A stretch of 64,000 nt of DNA. It comes from Aestuariivivens sediminis (GTDB lineage: Bacteria > Bacteroidota > Bacteroidia > Flavobacteriales > Flavobacteriaceae). The stretch covers positions 930,001 to 994,000 of the forward strand of contig NZ_JAKMCP010000001.1 of assembly GCF_022662105.1 (NCBI RefSeq). Direction: 5' to 3'. The translations under genes were made by a program, and so were the position numbers. Positions 1 through 8,155 of the stretch are shown piece after piece (position 1 is the stretch's first letter; every line of letters starts with the position of its first letter). The notes below the pieces were generated by a model, which saw nothing but the letters and a program-made list of their open reading frames with translations, had not been told where the DNA came from and made no database searches.

Positions 1-148
1 CTTTCAGTAACTGTGCCATTTTATCTTCACTCCTTCCACAAAAGGCGACGTTAGCTCCGAAATCCAATAGTTTTAGGGTTAGGCTTTTTCCTATTCCAGA
101 AGTGGCCCCTGTAACGATTATGTTCTTCCCTTTAACACGTTCTTCCAT
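1..148 (-). CDS. Short-chain dehydrogenase/reductase, N-terminal part (cut by window edge)
   Basis: Only the first 49 residues lie in the window. They hold the SDR nucleotide-binding glycine motif TGATSGIG at residues 13-20, followed by an NVAFCGRS stretch that matches the second beta strand and the Arg that often gives NADP preference. This is a cytosolic NAD(P)-dependent oxidoreductase of the Rossmann SDR family; the catalytic Ser-Tyr-Lys lies outside the window, so the substrate cannot be judged. The ATG at 148 is the first in frame. It starts 20 bp after the stop of the upstream transporter gene on the same strand, so it is probably the next gene of the locus A operon. Confidence 0.8.
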   Translation of the reverse strand, partial: MEERVKGKNIIVTGATSGIGKSLTLKLLDFGANVAFCGRSEDKMAQLLK

Positions 149-168
149 GGGTGTATAATAATACGGTA

Positions 169-1473
169 TTAGGTTTTCTTCCAGGTTAATACCGCCAGAA
201 CCACCGAAATAGATGCCGCTGCTATCCAAAATATGGTGATTGCATTAAAGTTATATAGTGTTTCTCCATGGACTATGGTCTTATTATTCTCAATAAGAAA
301 CCCACTGGCGATATCCTGTATCCCTGCAGCCAGATAGCTCATGATACCCACTATACCCAGTGCGGCACCAGAGGCCTGCTTTGACGCGATATCCACAGCC
401 ATCAACCCCCCTAAATAGCAAATCAATGCCCCAATTCCCAGTCCGAATATCACCATACTCAAGGCATCCAGCCACCATATCTTTTCGGGAATCCCCAAAA
501 AGAGGGATAAGGCCAAAACATTCATCAGTCCAAAAATTAGTGCCGGTGCATTTCTGCGTCCTTTAAAAAATCTATCGGATACGAACCCTGATGAGGCTGT
601 TCCTAAAATGCCGCACACAGCACTTATGGCCACCAGGGTATTGGCTTCGGTTAAGGAATACCCCTTGGCCGCTTCAAAGTAATACGGCCCCCAACTGTTC
701 ACCGCATATCTGGAGATGTACATAAAGGCGCTGGATAAGGCCAACAGCCAAACATAAGGGTTCCTTAACACCCCTTTTTGCTCTTCCCATGTGGATACAT
801 GCGCTTTCTTAAAATCTTTATTAACCGGTGGCAGTCCTTTACTCTCCGGGGTATCATGGAAGAAGATTGAAATGATAAGTGCTCCCAATACACCCACTAT
901 GGCTGCTGCTCTAAAGCCCCATTGCCATCCAAAATAAGAGACCACAACCGCCGTGAGTATATAAGTTAATGCCTCTCCAATATTATGGCTGGTACTCCAA
1001 AACCCATAGAAACTACCCCGTTCTTTGTCTTTATACCAACGGGACAAGGACACCACACAGGACGGGGCTCCCATGGACTGAACCCAACCATTGACCCCCC
1101 AACACAGGGCAAAAAACAAGAACGTACTGGTAAAGCCCATGATTAAGTTGGCCAGAGCCGATACTAAAAGCCCAATAGACATGAACCGCCTGATGTTACT
1201 ATGGTCGGCTAAAAACCCATTGGTGAGTTTGCCTATGGCATAGGTGAAAAACAAGGCCGAACCTATTAAACCCAACTCCGATTCTGTTAAAACCCCTGCA
1301 TCTACAATCGGTTTTTTAACCACATTCAAACTTAAGCGACATACATAGTACAGACCGTAACCCAAGGTTGCCGATATAAAGACCTGCCATTTTAGATTTT
1401 TGTATTTCTTTGGATCTTCTATTAAGACCCCTCCTATTCCTTTTGGGAGTGATTTTTTAAAATAATTTAACAT
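169..1473 (-). CDS. GlpT/UhpT-type organophosphate:phosphate antiporter (OPA, MFS), locus A
   Basis: A twelve-helix MFS carrier of the OPA family, which exchanges sugar- or glycerol-phosphates for inorganic phosphate across the inner membrane. The family start GYGLYYVCRLSLN is present. Its Arg (residue 46 from the chosen start) matches GlpT Arg45, and Arg254 in MYISRYAVNSWGPYY matches GlpT Arg269, the two phosphate-binding arginines. Length (434 aa) fits the family. I chose the ATG at 1473 because it puts the first Arg at the GlpT position; an ATG at 1527 would add 18 residues. It follows a GDPD gene by about 100 bp, which suggests uptake of the released glycerol 3-phosphate. It is a close paralogue of the carrier at 29031-30398. 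A UhpC-like sensor role is possible but less likely here. Confidence 0.85.
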   Translation of the reverse strand: MLNYFKKSLPKGIGGVLIEDPKKYKNLKWQVFISATLGYGLYYVCRLSLNVVKKPIVDAGVLTESELGLIGSALFFTYAIGKLTNGFLADHSNIRRFMSIGLLVSALANLIMGFTSTFLFFALCWGVNGWVQSMGAPSCVVSLSRWYKDKERGSFYGFWSTSHNIGEALTYILTAVVVSYFGWQWGFRAAAIVGVLGALIISIFFHDTPESKGLPPVNKDFKKAHVSTWEEQKGVLRNPYVWLLALSSAFMYISRYAVNSWGPYYFEAAKGYSLTEANTLVAISAVCGILGTASSGFVSDRFFKGRRNAPALIFGLMNVLALSLFLGIPEKIWWLDALSMVIFGLGIGALICYLGGLMAVDIASKQASGAALGIVGIMSYLAAGIQDIASGFLIENNKTIVHGETLYNFNAITIFWIAAASISVVLAVLTWKKT

Positions 1474-1573
1474 CGATATTTTTTTAAAGGCCAAGATGAA
1501 AGGGCACAGCATAACACCATGCCCCATTCAACAACTAAACTCAATTCAACTAACTCAAACGTTTAAATCGCTA

Positions 1574-2527
1574 TTAATCATGAAGGTTTTTGGTTCTTAA
1601 ATAATTAAGTAATAATTCCGGCCTGTCCGTTTGAATCATATTCACGCCCTTTTCAACATACCATCCATAAATACTATCTGTATGAACAAGAGCCACGTCG
1701 TCTTCATATCCTGCATTAAGACTTTTCCAAAGGGAATTGACCCATACCTTGCTCCCCCTTTTTTTAATTATGGAAAACTTGTTAAGGACTTTAGAGGTAT
1801 CCGTAGAAAACACAAATTCAAAAGCCAAAGGCTTAATTTCATGTTGGTATGCTTCAATGATATCTTCTGCATCAACCTGTTTATCCAAATTAATGATGGG
1901 CATAAAAATGATGGAATCGAGTTTTGCTCCAAAATCTGATTTTACATCGGAAACCGATTTGTCATAGCCTTTAATGACCACTTGTTTTGCCGTGCCTGTT
2001 TCTTGAATGATTTTAAAGGCCTCGTCAAAATAGTCATAGCATTTATCCAGGTTAACCAGGACCTTCCCTTTGGCAGTCATTAATGCTTCTCTTAGTGTGG
2101 GGATTCTATGATGGGTAGGACGACCCGTTCCATTTTTTAGATGTAATGTTTTTAATGCCTCTAAGGTATACTCAGAAACCGGGCCTTTCCCAGTCGTGGT
2201 TCTATCAAGGGTTGCATCGTGTAGAACCACTAATTCATGGTCCTTGGTTTTTCTAACATCTATCTCCACCATATCAACGCCCAGGTCAATACAATTTTTA
2301 ATGGCCTGCAGGGAATTTTCAGGCGCGTTTCTCCAGTCCCCCCGGTGAGCGATCACCATAATGTCATTACTTGTTGAATTATTCAACGTCGCTAAAAGGT
2401 TTTCCAACCTGTTAACTTGATTTTGTGACGCCTGACTTGACACGTTCAACTTAGATGTGTTTGGAGCCTTGTTACAGGTGCAATACAAGGCTGTACTCAC
2501 CATCAATACAATCAGTTTATTTTTCAT
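1574..2527 (-). CDS. Glycerophosphodiester phosphodiesterase lipoprotein (GDPD/GlpQ family), locus A
   Basis: Predicted to hydrolyse glycerophosphodiesters to glycerol 3-phosphate and an alcohol, outside the inner membrane. The N terminus is a lipoprotein signal with candidate lipid cysteines at 16 and 18. GDPD active-site motifs are all seen: HRGDWRNAPENSL from His61, the metal-binding EID at 88-90, and LHDATLDRTT with His103. The end ...TDRPELLLNYLRTKNLHD is shared with the paralogue at 30528-31472 and, as a remnant, at 14871-14972. Length 317 aa is normal for the family. The gene lies 5 bp after the lipoprotein gene upstream and 46 bp plus a leader before the GlpT-like carrier. The exact alcohol released cannot be told from sequence. 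Confidence 0.9.
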   Translation of the reverse strand: MKNKLIVLMVSTALYCTCNKAPNTSKLNVSSQASQNQVNRLENLLATLNNSTSNDIMVIAHRGDWRNAPENSLQAIKNCIDLGVDMVEIDVRKTKDHELVVLHDATLDRTTTGKGPVSEYTLEALKTLHLKNGTGRPTHHRIPTLREALMTAKGKVLVNLDKCYDYFDEAFKIIQETGTAKQVVIKGYDKSVSDVKSDFGAKLDSIIFMPIINLDKQVDAEDIIEAYQHEIKPLAFEFVFSTDTSKVLNKFSIIKKRGSKVWVNSLWKSLNAGYEDDVALVHTDSIYGWYVEKGVNMIQTDRPELLLNYLRTKNLHD

Positions 2528-2532
2528 GTTAA

Positions 2533-3444
2533 TTAGTATTTATAATTCCACCATCTCACCTTATAGAGATTCATAAAAGGTATACTTAAGGTATCCATAG
2601 GGTTGGTTAAATGGATATGGTGTGACCACCACTTTTCTTCGGCCTGCACAAATGCGATTCTCGGATTATGAGGACCAGAAATGGACAGACCCTTAATATT
2701 CTTCTTATGGCCTAAGGGTTTAAAAATGTTGAACTCCTCCATCTCCTTGTTAAATATCCATACGTTATCACGGGTTGTTACTAACAGTTCTCGAGAACTA
2801 AAGCGCACCAGATCATGACCCCCGGTATCCTTTAAATTCCATTCTTTATAAAGTTTAAGTTTGGGCCTCTCGGTATACCAATCCATCAGCTTATAAGCTT
2901 TTAATGTGTCATCCCCAAGCGCATACAACAACCTCCTGTTTGAATCCCAAACCAATCCGTGCGCAGCATAAAGACGTATTTTATAAACAGGTTCCATTCC
3001 GGATCTATTGGTATTAAAAATGGCAATACAATTCCCATGGTCATGATGAGACCCTGCAACAGCCACTCGCGCATGAGGTAACTCTTCAATAGAATGCGCA
3101 TTGGCTACATAACTGAAAAACGTAACGTCTTTGGACGGTTTGTCAATTATGGCGACCCCTCCGGTACTCGAGGTAATCATGATTTTTTGCCCCTCTGCAA
3201 TGGGTTTACACTCATCAATTTTGTTAAAGTATTTTTGTTTATACGTTAATGGCAAACTCCGGGCATCACTGGGCTGCCATGCCCAAATTATGTTTGGGCT
3301 ATTGGTATTCCTCTTTTTTACATCGACAAGAATTACTTTATCACTACCACAGGCTATTACCGACCCATCCAAAGGGGAAATGCCCTTACACCCTGCCATG
3401 GCGTATAGCACAAAAATCCACCTTAACTTAAAAAGTGCTCGCAT
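2533..3444 (-). CDS. Hypothetical lipoprotein, probable beta-propeller (DUF6528-like)
   Basis: From the ATG at 3444 the protein begins with a lipoprotein signal ending in AMAGC. An earlier ATG at 3477 would start inside a terminator hairpin and is unlikely. The body of about 300 residues has repeated short beta-strand patterns (SVIACGSDKVILVDVK, AAHGLVWDSNRRLLYALG) typical of WD40/SMP30-like propellers, and I think it belongs to the group annotated DUF6528, from memory only. No catalytic motif stands out. It sits between a PQQ-like propeller protein and a GDPD, so a periplasmic or surface binding or accessory role in glycerophosphodiester use is a reasonable inference. Function is otherwise unknown. 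Confidence 0.6.
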   Translation of the reverse strand: MRALFKLRWIFVLYAMAGCKGISPLDGSVIACGSDKVILVDVKKRNTNSPNIIWAWQPSDARSLPLTYKQKYFNKIDECKPIAEGQKIMITSSTGGVAIIDKPSKDVTFFSYVANAHSIEELPHARVAVAGSHHDHGNCIAIFNTNRSGMEPVYKIRLYAAHGLVWDSNRRLLYALGDDTLKAYKLMDWYTERPKLKLYKEWNLKDTGGHDLVRFSSRELLVTTRDNVWIFNKEMEEFNIFKPLGHKKNIKGLSISGPHNPRIAFVQAEEKWWSHHIHLTNPMDTLSIPFMNLYKVRWWNYKY

Positions 3445-3476
3445 TACTGAATTCAAAAAGGAAAAAATGGGTACCA

Positions 3477-3513
3477 AAACGCACGGGAGTTCATGAATCC
3501 CCGTGCGTTTTTA
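3477..3513 (-). terminator. Rho-independent terminator hairpin after the locus A propeller gene
   Basis: A near-perfect inverted repeat: arm AAAACGCACGGG, an 10-base spacer, then CCCCGTGCGTTTTTA. On the minus strand it begins four bases after the stop codon of the gene at 3517-5436, and the stem is followed by TTTT. On the plus strand it also ends in a T run, so it could work in both directions. It splits the locus A operon, separating SusC/D, YdcF-like and propeller genes from the GDPD-GlpT part, unless read-through occurs. Confidence 0.8.
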
Positions 3514-3516
3514 TTA

Positions 3517-5436
3517 CTAATGGGATGTATGTTTTACATTTTTACCAAACATGGGCCAAACATCGTTGGCTAAACCCGTTGAAAACATTTCTAAAGCATG
3601 AAGTTTACCGTCATATCCCCCCACATAAATGGTGCCATCTGAACCAATGGCAGGGGATGACCACACGTTTCCTCCCGTTAAGAACTTATATTTCAGCGTC
3701 CCGTCAGGATTGACAGCATAGACATGATCATCCCATGACCCGAAATAGATGACGCCATTTTGATCTACAGCAGGAGACGAATTCAAGATGGCTCCCGGGG
3801 TAGAAAAAGACCAAATCTGTGAACCATTAGATACATTTAAGGCCAGCAAATTCTCACCCTCTTTGGTGCCAACATAAACCCTTCCATTTGCAATGGCCGG
3901 GGCACATACTGTTATTCTACCTGTAACATTGGTATTCCACTTTAGGGTCCCATCCGAATTTATGGCATAGACAGCACCTGCGCTTCCGCCTTGGTCAACC
4001 GCTGCAATAATGGTCCCATCCGAATTCACGGCAATACCGCTTTGGGCATTTCCCCCAATGGCAAAAGACCATAAAGCGCTTCCATTACCAGGATCGAGGG
4101 CATATAAATTATCATCATCCGAAGTGATGTATATGGTCCCGTCGGTTGCAATAGCCGGTGTCGACCTGATGTTGCTCCCCAAAGTATTGAATACCCATTT
4201 TTGGGTGCCGTCCGGATTCACCGCAAACAAATTATCGCTGTCGGAGCCTATGTAAATCGTTCCATCCGTTGCGATGGATGGTGTTGCATAAATGGCGTCT
4301 CCACCCATGTCAAATTTCCATTTTTGGGTGCCGTCGGGATTAATGGCATGCAGATGATTATCCTTTGACCCCACATAGATGGTGCCATCACTACCTATTG
4401 AAGCCGAGGAATACACATTATCTGAAATACCCGTATAGGTCCATTTTAAAGTACCATCCGGATTTATGGCATGGAAATTATTATTATCCTCAGATCCTAT
4501 ATAAATGGTACCATCGTCTGCTATTGCCGGTGACTGCGGTTTAATTTGGAAGCCTATATCATAGGCCCATTTTTCGCCCCAGACATAGACTTGCTGCGTA
4601 TCGTTAAATACCGTGCCTTGCCCATCTGTTATTTGAACGTTGACATCGTATATCCCAGGCGCATTATAACTATGTGTCGGATTTTCTTCTGAACTCGAAT
4701 TCCCATCACCAAAATCATAATTCCAGGAAGTCGCTGTACTTCCAGGTAAATAGGCCGGGTTGTAAGTAAACTGGACAAGCTCATTGACCATGGGAAATTC
4801 TACATTCAATAAAAATGCTGAAATTTCACCCGGTGTAGCTATGGCTTGAATCGTATTGGAATTACTTCCTCCTGAATAATGTATTATAAAATCGAAAGTA
4901 TATTCGGTATCATTGTTCAACCCTGTAATTTGATACGTGTTTTTATCCGGCGTGATCTCAACCTGTTGCCCCCCTGGTTCCCATGACAGCGTATACCCTG
5001 ATATATCACTCCGGTTTGGGGTATCCCAAAGGGCAATCGCAAATTCATTCCCTGGTAAAACCGTGAAATTTAGTTCATCCTGCGGTTTTAAATTTATTTC
5101 ATTAGCGCCCGATATTCCAATTGCACCATAATTGGCCTGAATAGAAAATTTATAATTCACATCATTTTGTAATCCAACCACCGTATAACTATTCTGTGAT
5201 GGATCCAAATCAATTTGTTGCCCATTCGGAGACCATTTCAACACATACCCCAAAAGAGGCGTATCTCCACCGGGACTTTGCCAAATCAAATCTGTCTTTT
5301 CATGAGCCACTTCACCGGAAAAGGTTGTCACTGCATCAAGATCAAAATTCGCTTGGGGTAAATCGTCATTTTGACAGGCCGTAAGTAAGAACACCAGGGC
5401 CAGATATGTAATATATATAAAGTTTAATGTTTTCAT
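3517..5436 (-). CDS. Lipoprotein with FN3-like domains, PKD domain and PQQ-like beta-propeller, locus A
   Basis: A surface or periplasmic lipoprotein (signal ending LLTACQ). In order: two fibronectin-III-like repeats (about 25-110 and 115-205), a PKD domain with WNYDFGDGNSSSEENPTHSY, and a seven-to-eight-bladed propeller from about residue 290 built of near-identical repeats with DGTIYIGS and INPDGTLKW. These blades match PQQ-binding-like/BamB-like propellers, but nothing shows that PQQ is bound. The tail DVWPMFGKNVKHTSH is shared with the proteins at 32569 and 34135. It follows SusC, SusD and the YdcF-like gene, the place usually taken by a surface glycan-binding protein, so a substrate-binding role is inferred. 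A terminator follows directly. Confidence 0.8.
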   Translation of the reverse strand: MKTLNFIYITYLALVFLLTACQNDDLPQANFDLDAVTTFSGEVAHEKTDLIWQSPGGDTPLLGYVLKWSPNGQQIDLDPSQNSYTVVGLQNDVNYKFSIQANYGAIGISGANEINLKPQDELNFTVLPGNEFAIALWDTPNRSDISGYTLSWEPGGQQVEITPDKNTYQITGLNNDTEYTFDFIIHYSGGSNSNTIQAIATPGEISAFLLNVEFPMVNELVQFTYNPAYLPGSTATSWNYDFGDGNSSSEENPTHSYNAPGIYDVNVQITDGQGTVFNDTQQVYVWGEKWAYDIGFQIKPQSPAIADDGTIYIGSEDNNNFHAINPDGTLKWTYTGISDNVYSSASIGSDGTIYVGSKDNHLHAINPDGTQKWKFDMGGDAIYATPSIATDGTIYIGSDSDNLFAVNPDGTQKWVFNTLGSNIRSTPAIATDGTIYITSDDDNLYALDPGNGSALWSFAIGGNAQSGIAVNSDGTIIAAVDQGGSAGAVYAINSDGTLKWNTNVTGRITVCAPAIANGRVYVGTKEGENLLALNVSNGSQIWSFSTPGAILNSSPAVDQNGVIYFGSWDDHVYAVNPDGTLKYKFLTGGNVWSSPAIGSDGTIYVGGYDGKLHALEMFSTGLANDVWPMFGKNVKHTSH

Positions 5437-5448
5437 TTTATGTTTTTT

Positions 5449-6786
5449 TTAAGGATCCAATGGATCAGATGAATCTAAATGTAATACCTTGATTGTTGGA
5501 GTAAATTCCAAGTCCCGATCGGTCAAACGATCGTTAAGTTCCATGGGTAAATGCCCCATTTGCGTTAAGCATCGCGTTGCAAACTGATTAGAAGAGACAT
5601 AATTACTTTGAGATTGGGATGTACTTAATAACGCCTTTTTAGTATCGGGAATGCCATACCTGAAAATGAGACGCCCAATGTTTCTCAAATTTGTAGTCGT
5701 ATGTCTGGCATGCGGATCCACCAAAATTTTATCTTCAGCAATACCGTACTTGTCCATGACATACTTTTTCATTTCAATAGCCTCATGATATTGCGATTGA
5801 AAGGGCGCCACATTGGCTCCCGTGAAAGCAATAAACGGTGCCATTCCCTTATTAAACAGGGTTACCGCATAATCGCATCTTTCCATACCCCCTAAACTTA
5901 TATTTGGCAGGTCTCCGGAGGAATTGGGTGCGTCGCCCAATACCACCAACAGACTATACTGATAATCCTGCCAACTCACCGATTTGATCGCCTCATAGGC
6001 GGGTGCGTTTTCTCCTAAATGCAGTGGCACAAATCTTGCCGCTTCATCTCTATTATTTAGCTTTAGAGCACCTAAAGCAAAATCGAGAAAGGGTTGATAG
6101 AAGAGTGTATAATACGCCTTCTTTGAGTTTAAATCATGGACCAGATTCTTTAGCAAGGTTTTATAGTCTTCACTATTAACATCATAGCTTACACGATCCA
6201 ATTCAGGATAAATGGGGTCAATACCAGCAACATAAGTATCAATGATTTGATTAATTCCCAACATCATTTCCTCGACAATCAATTGATTCAATCTGGCAAC
6301 ATCAGTCACTTCCTGAAAATGATTGAAAGCTCCGGAAGGTCCGAGATGCGCATTGCTAAATTCCACAAAGCCTTCGGCATTTTTCTCAACGACATTCTTA
6401 ATTGCACCGGAGATAGCCAGGCGCTCATCATCTGAAAAACGCAATGCATTGGCATACGCCGTAGCTGACACATTCGTCTGATTAAGCAGGTCTGCCAATC
6501 GTTTCTCCACTTGGGTTAAAAAGCCAGATAAATAATCATCATTTTCAATTTGCATGCTTACAGATGGCGTGTTTTCCACCAGGGTTGCCCAGTAAAAATT
6601 ACGGTCTTTAACAGCAGAAGCACTTTCCAAATACTCATAATTCCTATCAAATTCCGGAAGCACGATAGCAGTCGCCCCGTTATCGGAGTCACCACCATCT
6701 ATACCCGTGAAGCCTTTATCATCCTGAGACGTTGAGCAACTCGTACAAAAAAGGATTAATAAAATATGCAATAACTTAATACCCAT
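5449..6786 (-). CDS. YdcF/SanA-type (DUF218) lipoprotein, locus A
   Basis: A lipoprotein (signal ending LFCTSC) of about 445 residues. The N-terminal half is helical without a recognisable motif; the C-terminal half from the YSLLVVLGDAPN stretch is the DUF218/ElyC-SanA-YdcF fold, with GGMERCDYAVTLFN, PFIAFTGANVAPF and the end-of-fold KILVDPHARHTTTNL. Family members are linked to envelope functions and one binds SAM, but no reaction is established. I chose the ATG at 6786, which overlaps the SusD stop by 11 bp and gives a proper signal peptide; an ATG at 6879 would overlap SusD by about 100 bp. It lies between SusD and the propeller gene, so it may process or bind the imported substrate. Confidence 0.75.
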   Translation of the reverse strand: MGIKLLHILLILFCTSCSTSQDDKGFTGIDGGDSDNGATAIVLPEFDRNYEYLESASAVKDRNFYWATLVENTPSVSMQIENDDYLSGFLTQVEKRLADLLNQTNVSATAYANALRFSDDERLAISGAIKNVVEKNAEGFVEFSNAHLGPSGAFNHFQEVTDVARLNQLIVEEMMLGINQIIDTYVAGIDPIYPELDRVSYDVNSEDYKTLLKNLVHDLNSKKAYYTLFYQPFLDFALGALKLNNRDEAARFVPLHLGENAPAYEAIKSVSWQDYQYSLLVVLGDAPNSSGDLPNISLGGMERCDYAVTLFNKGMAPFIAFTGANVAPFQSQYHEAIEMKKYVMDKYGIAEDKILVDPHARHTTTNLRNIGRLIFRYGIPDTKKALLSTSQSQSNYVSSNQFATRCLTQMGHLPMELNDRLTDRDLEFTPTIKVLHLDSSDPLDP

Positions 6787-8143
6787 TATTTTGGTAGAAT
6801 ATTGACGTATTATTAATTTTTTCAATTTCTGCTTGAGGAACCGGATAGAGCAATTGATAATCTTGAATAACGACACCAATGCCCGAATTTATTTCAGAGG
6901 CTGCCGTATTTGTCCGGACTAAATCGAACCAACGATGCCCTTCGAACGGAAATTCCAAAAAGCGCTCCTGTAAAACAGCTTCTCTAAAACGGGCCTGATC
7001 TGGAAGATCGGTTGCCGTCAATGGTGTAAGATTAGACCTTTCTCTTACTTCATTCAGGTAGCTAAAAGCCGTACCGCCGGACTGATAGCCTTGTTCATTT
7101 AATGCTTCAGACAGCATTAACAGTACATCGGCGTGTCTCAACAGGATATAATCATTTCCAAAATTTCTAAATGAAGATTCCGTATCGAAAAATTTTGCCG
7201 GAACCAACAAATTTCCGGCAGGAACATAGTCGATCAAATCCTTCCTGGCATCACTTTCAGTGTAGGCATTAATTATTTTTGACGTAAAAGGTGAGATCGA
7301 AATATCTGACACTGCAAACCACAAGCCATGACCCTCCCCTTGTATTTCTTTATTGAATCGTATTGAAAAAATGATTTCACTGTTGTTTTTGTTTCCGGTA
7401 TCAAAGACATCCGCCACATTGTTCAGCAAACCATATTCCCCTAAAACACCATTTAAAACAGTAACCGCATCACCATATTTCTTTTGCGTCAGGTAGACTT
7501 TCCCCAGCAACGTTTTCGCTGCTCCGGAAGTTGCCCTTCCATAATCCTGTGCCGGGTAGGATGAAGGCAAGTTATTGGCGGCGAATTGCAAATCTTCTTC
7601 AATAAATTGATACACCTCTGTTACCGGGCTTCTTCCAATTTTTAAAGATTCCTCCGATGACACTACACTCGAAATAATAGGAGCATCCCCCCATAACCTG
7701 ACTATGTTAAAGTAAGTAAGGGCCCTGATAAATCTTGCCTCAGCCTCATATTGTTTCATTAAAATCTCATCAAAATTGACCCCTCCTAAATTATCGGTTA
7801 CCGAATTAGCACGGAAAATGCCGTTATAATAATTGGCCCATGCATCCCTAATAAGCTCGTTGGCCGAGGTTTCCTGAAACTTATTGATATTATATCTATC
7901 TTGCGTTCCTGCGGTGGGGGCCCCTAAGTCCAAATTATCTGAACGCCATTCGCTTAATTCAAAATAAAGCCCTACCTGTCCTTGTAATTTTGCATAGGCT
8001 GCCATGATGGCCGCGTTAAAATCGTCCGGTGTTTTATAAAAACTATCCGTAGTAGAGTTGTTCTCCGAAGCTAAATCTGTAAAGCTGTCGCTACAACTTG
8101 AGATTACCAAAAATAGAGTTACTATATATATTATTATTCTCAT
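6776..8143 (-). CDS. SusD/RagB-family outer-membrane lipoprotein, locus A
   Basis: The lid lipoprotein of a SusCD uptake complex: it captures substrate on the cell surface and closes over the SusC barrel. Lipobox VISSC, then the SusD N-terminal TPR-like region (DSFYKTPDDFNAAIMAAYAKLQ) and the C-terminal signature FPFEGHRWFDLVRTN followed by LLYPVPQAEIEKINN. 455 aa is at the short end of the family. It starts 12 bp after the SusC stop and overlaps the next gene by 11 bp, so the genes are translationally coupled. The substrate is inferred from neighbours to be a glycerophosphodiester, not a plain glycan. Confidence 0.92.
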   Translation of the reverse strand: MRIIIYIVTLFLVISSCSDSFTDLASENNSTTDSFYKTPDDFNAAIMAAYAKLQGQVGLYFELSEWRSDNLDLGAPTAGTQDRYNINKFQETSANELIRDAWANYYNGIFRANSVTDNLGGVNFDEILMKQYEAEARFIRALTYFNIVRLWGDAPIISSVVSSEESLKIGRSPVTEVYQFIEEDLQFAANNLPSSYPAQDYGRATSGAAKTLLGKVYLTQKKYGDAVTVLNGVLGEYGLLNNVADVFDTGNKNNSEIIFSIRFNKEIQGEGHGLWFAVSDISISPFTSKIINAYTESDARKDLIDYVPAGNLLVPAKFFDTESSFRNFGNDYILLRHADVLLMLSEALNEQGYQSGGTAFSYLNEVRERSNLTPLTATDLPDQARFREAVLQERFLEFPFEGHRWFDLVRTNTAASEINSGIGVVIQDYQLLYPVPQAEIEKINNTSIFYQNNGY

Positions 8144-8155
8144 GCTTTCTAGATT

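Noticed and set aside
3444-3477. Upstream ATG for the lipoprotein gene at 2533
   Set aside because: It lies in the terminator hairpin, and Met12 gives a clean lipoprotein signal.
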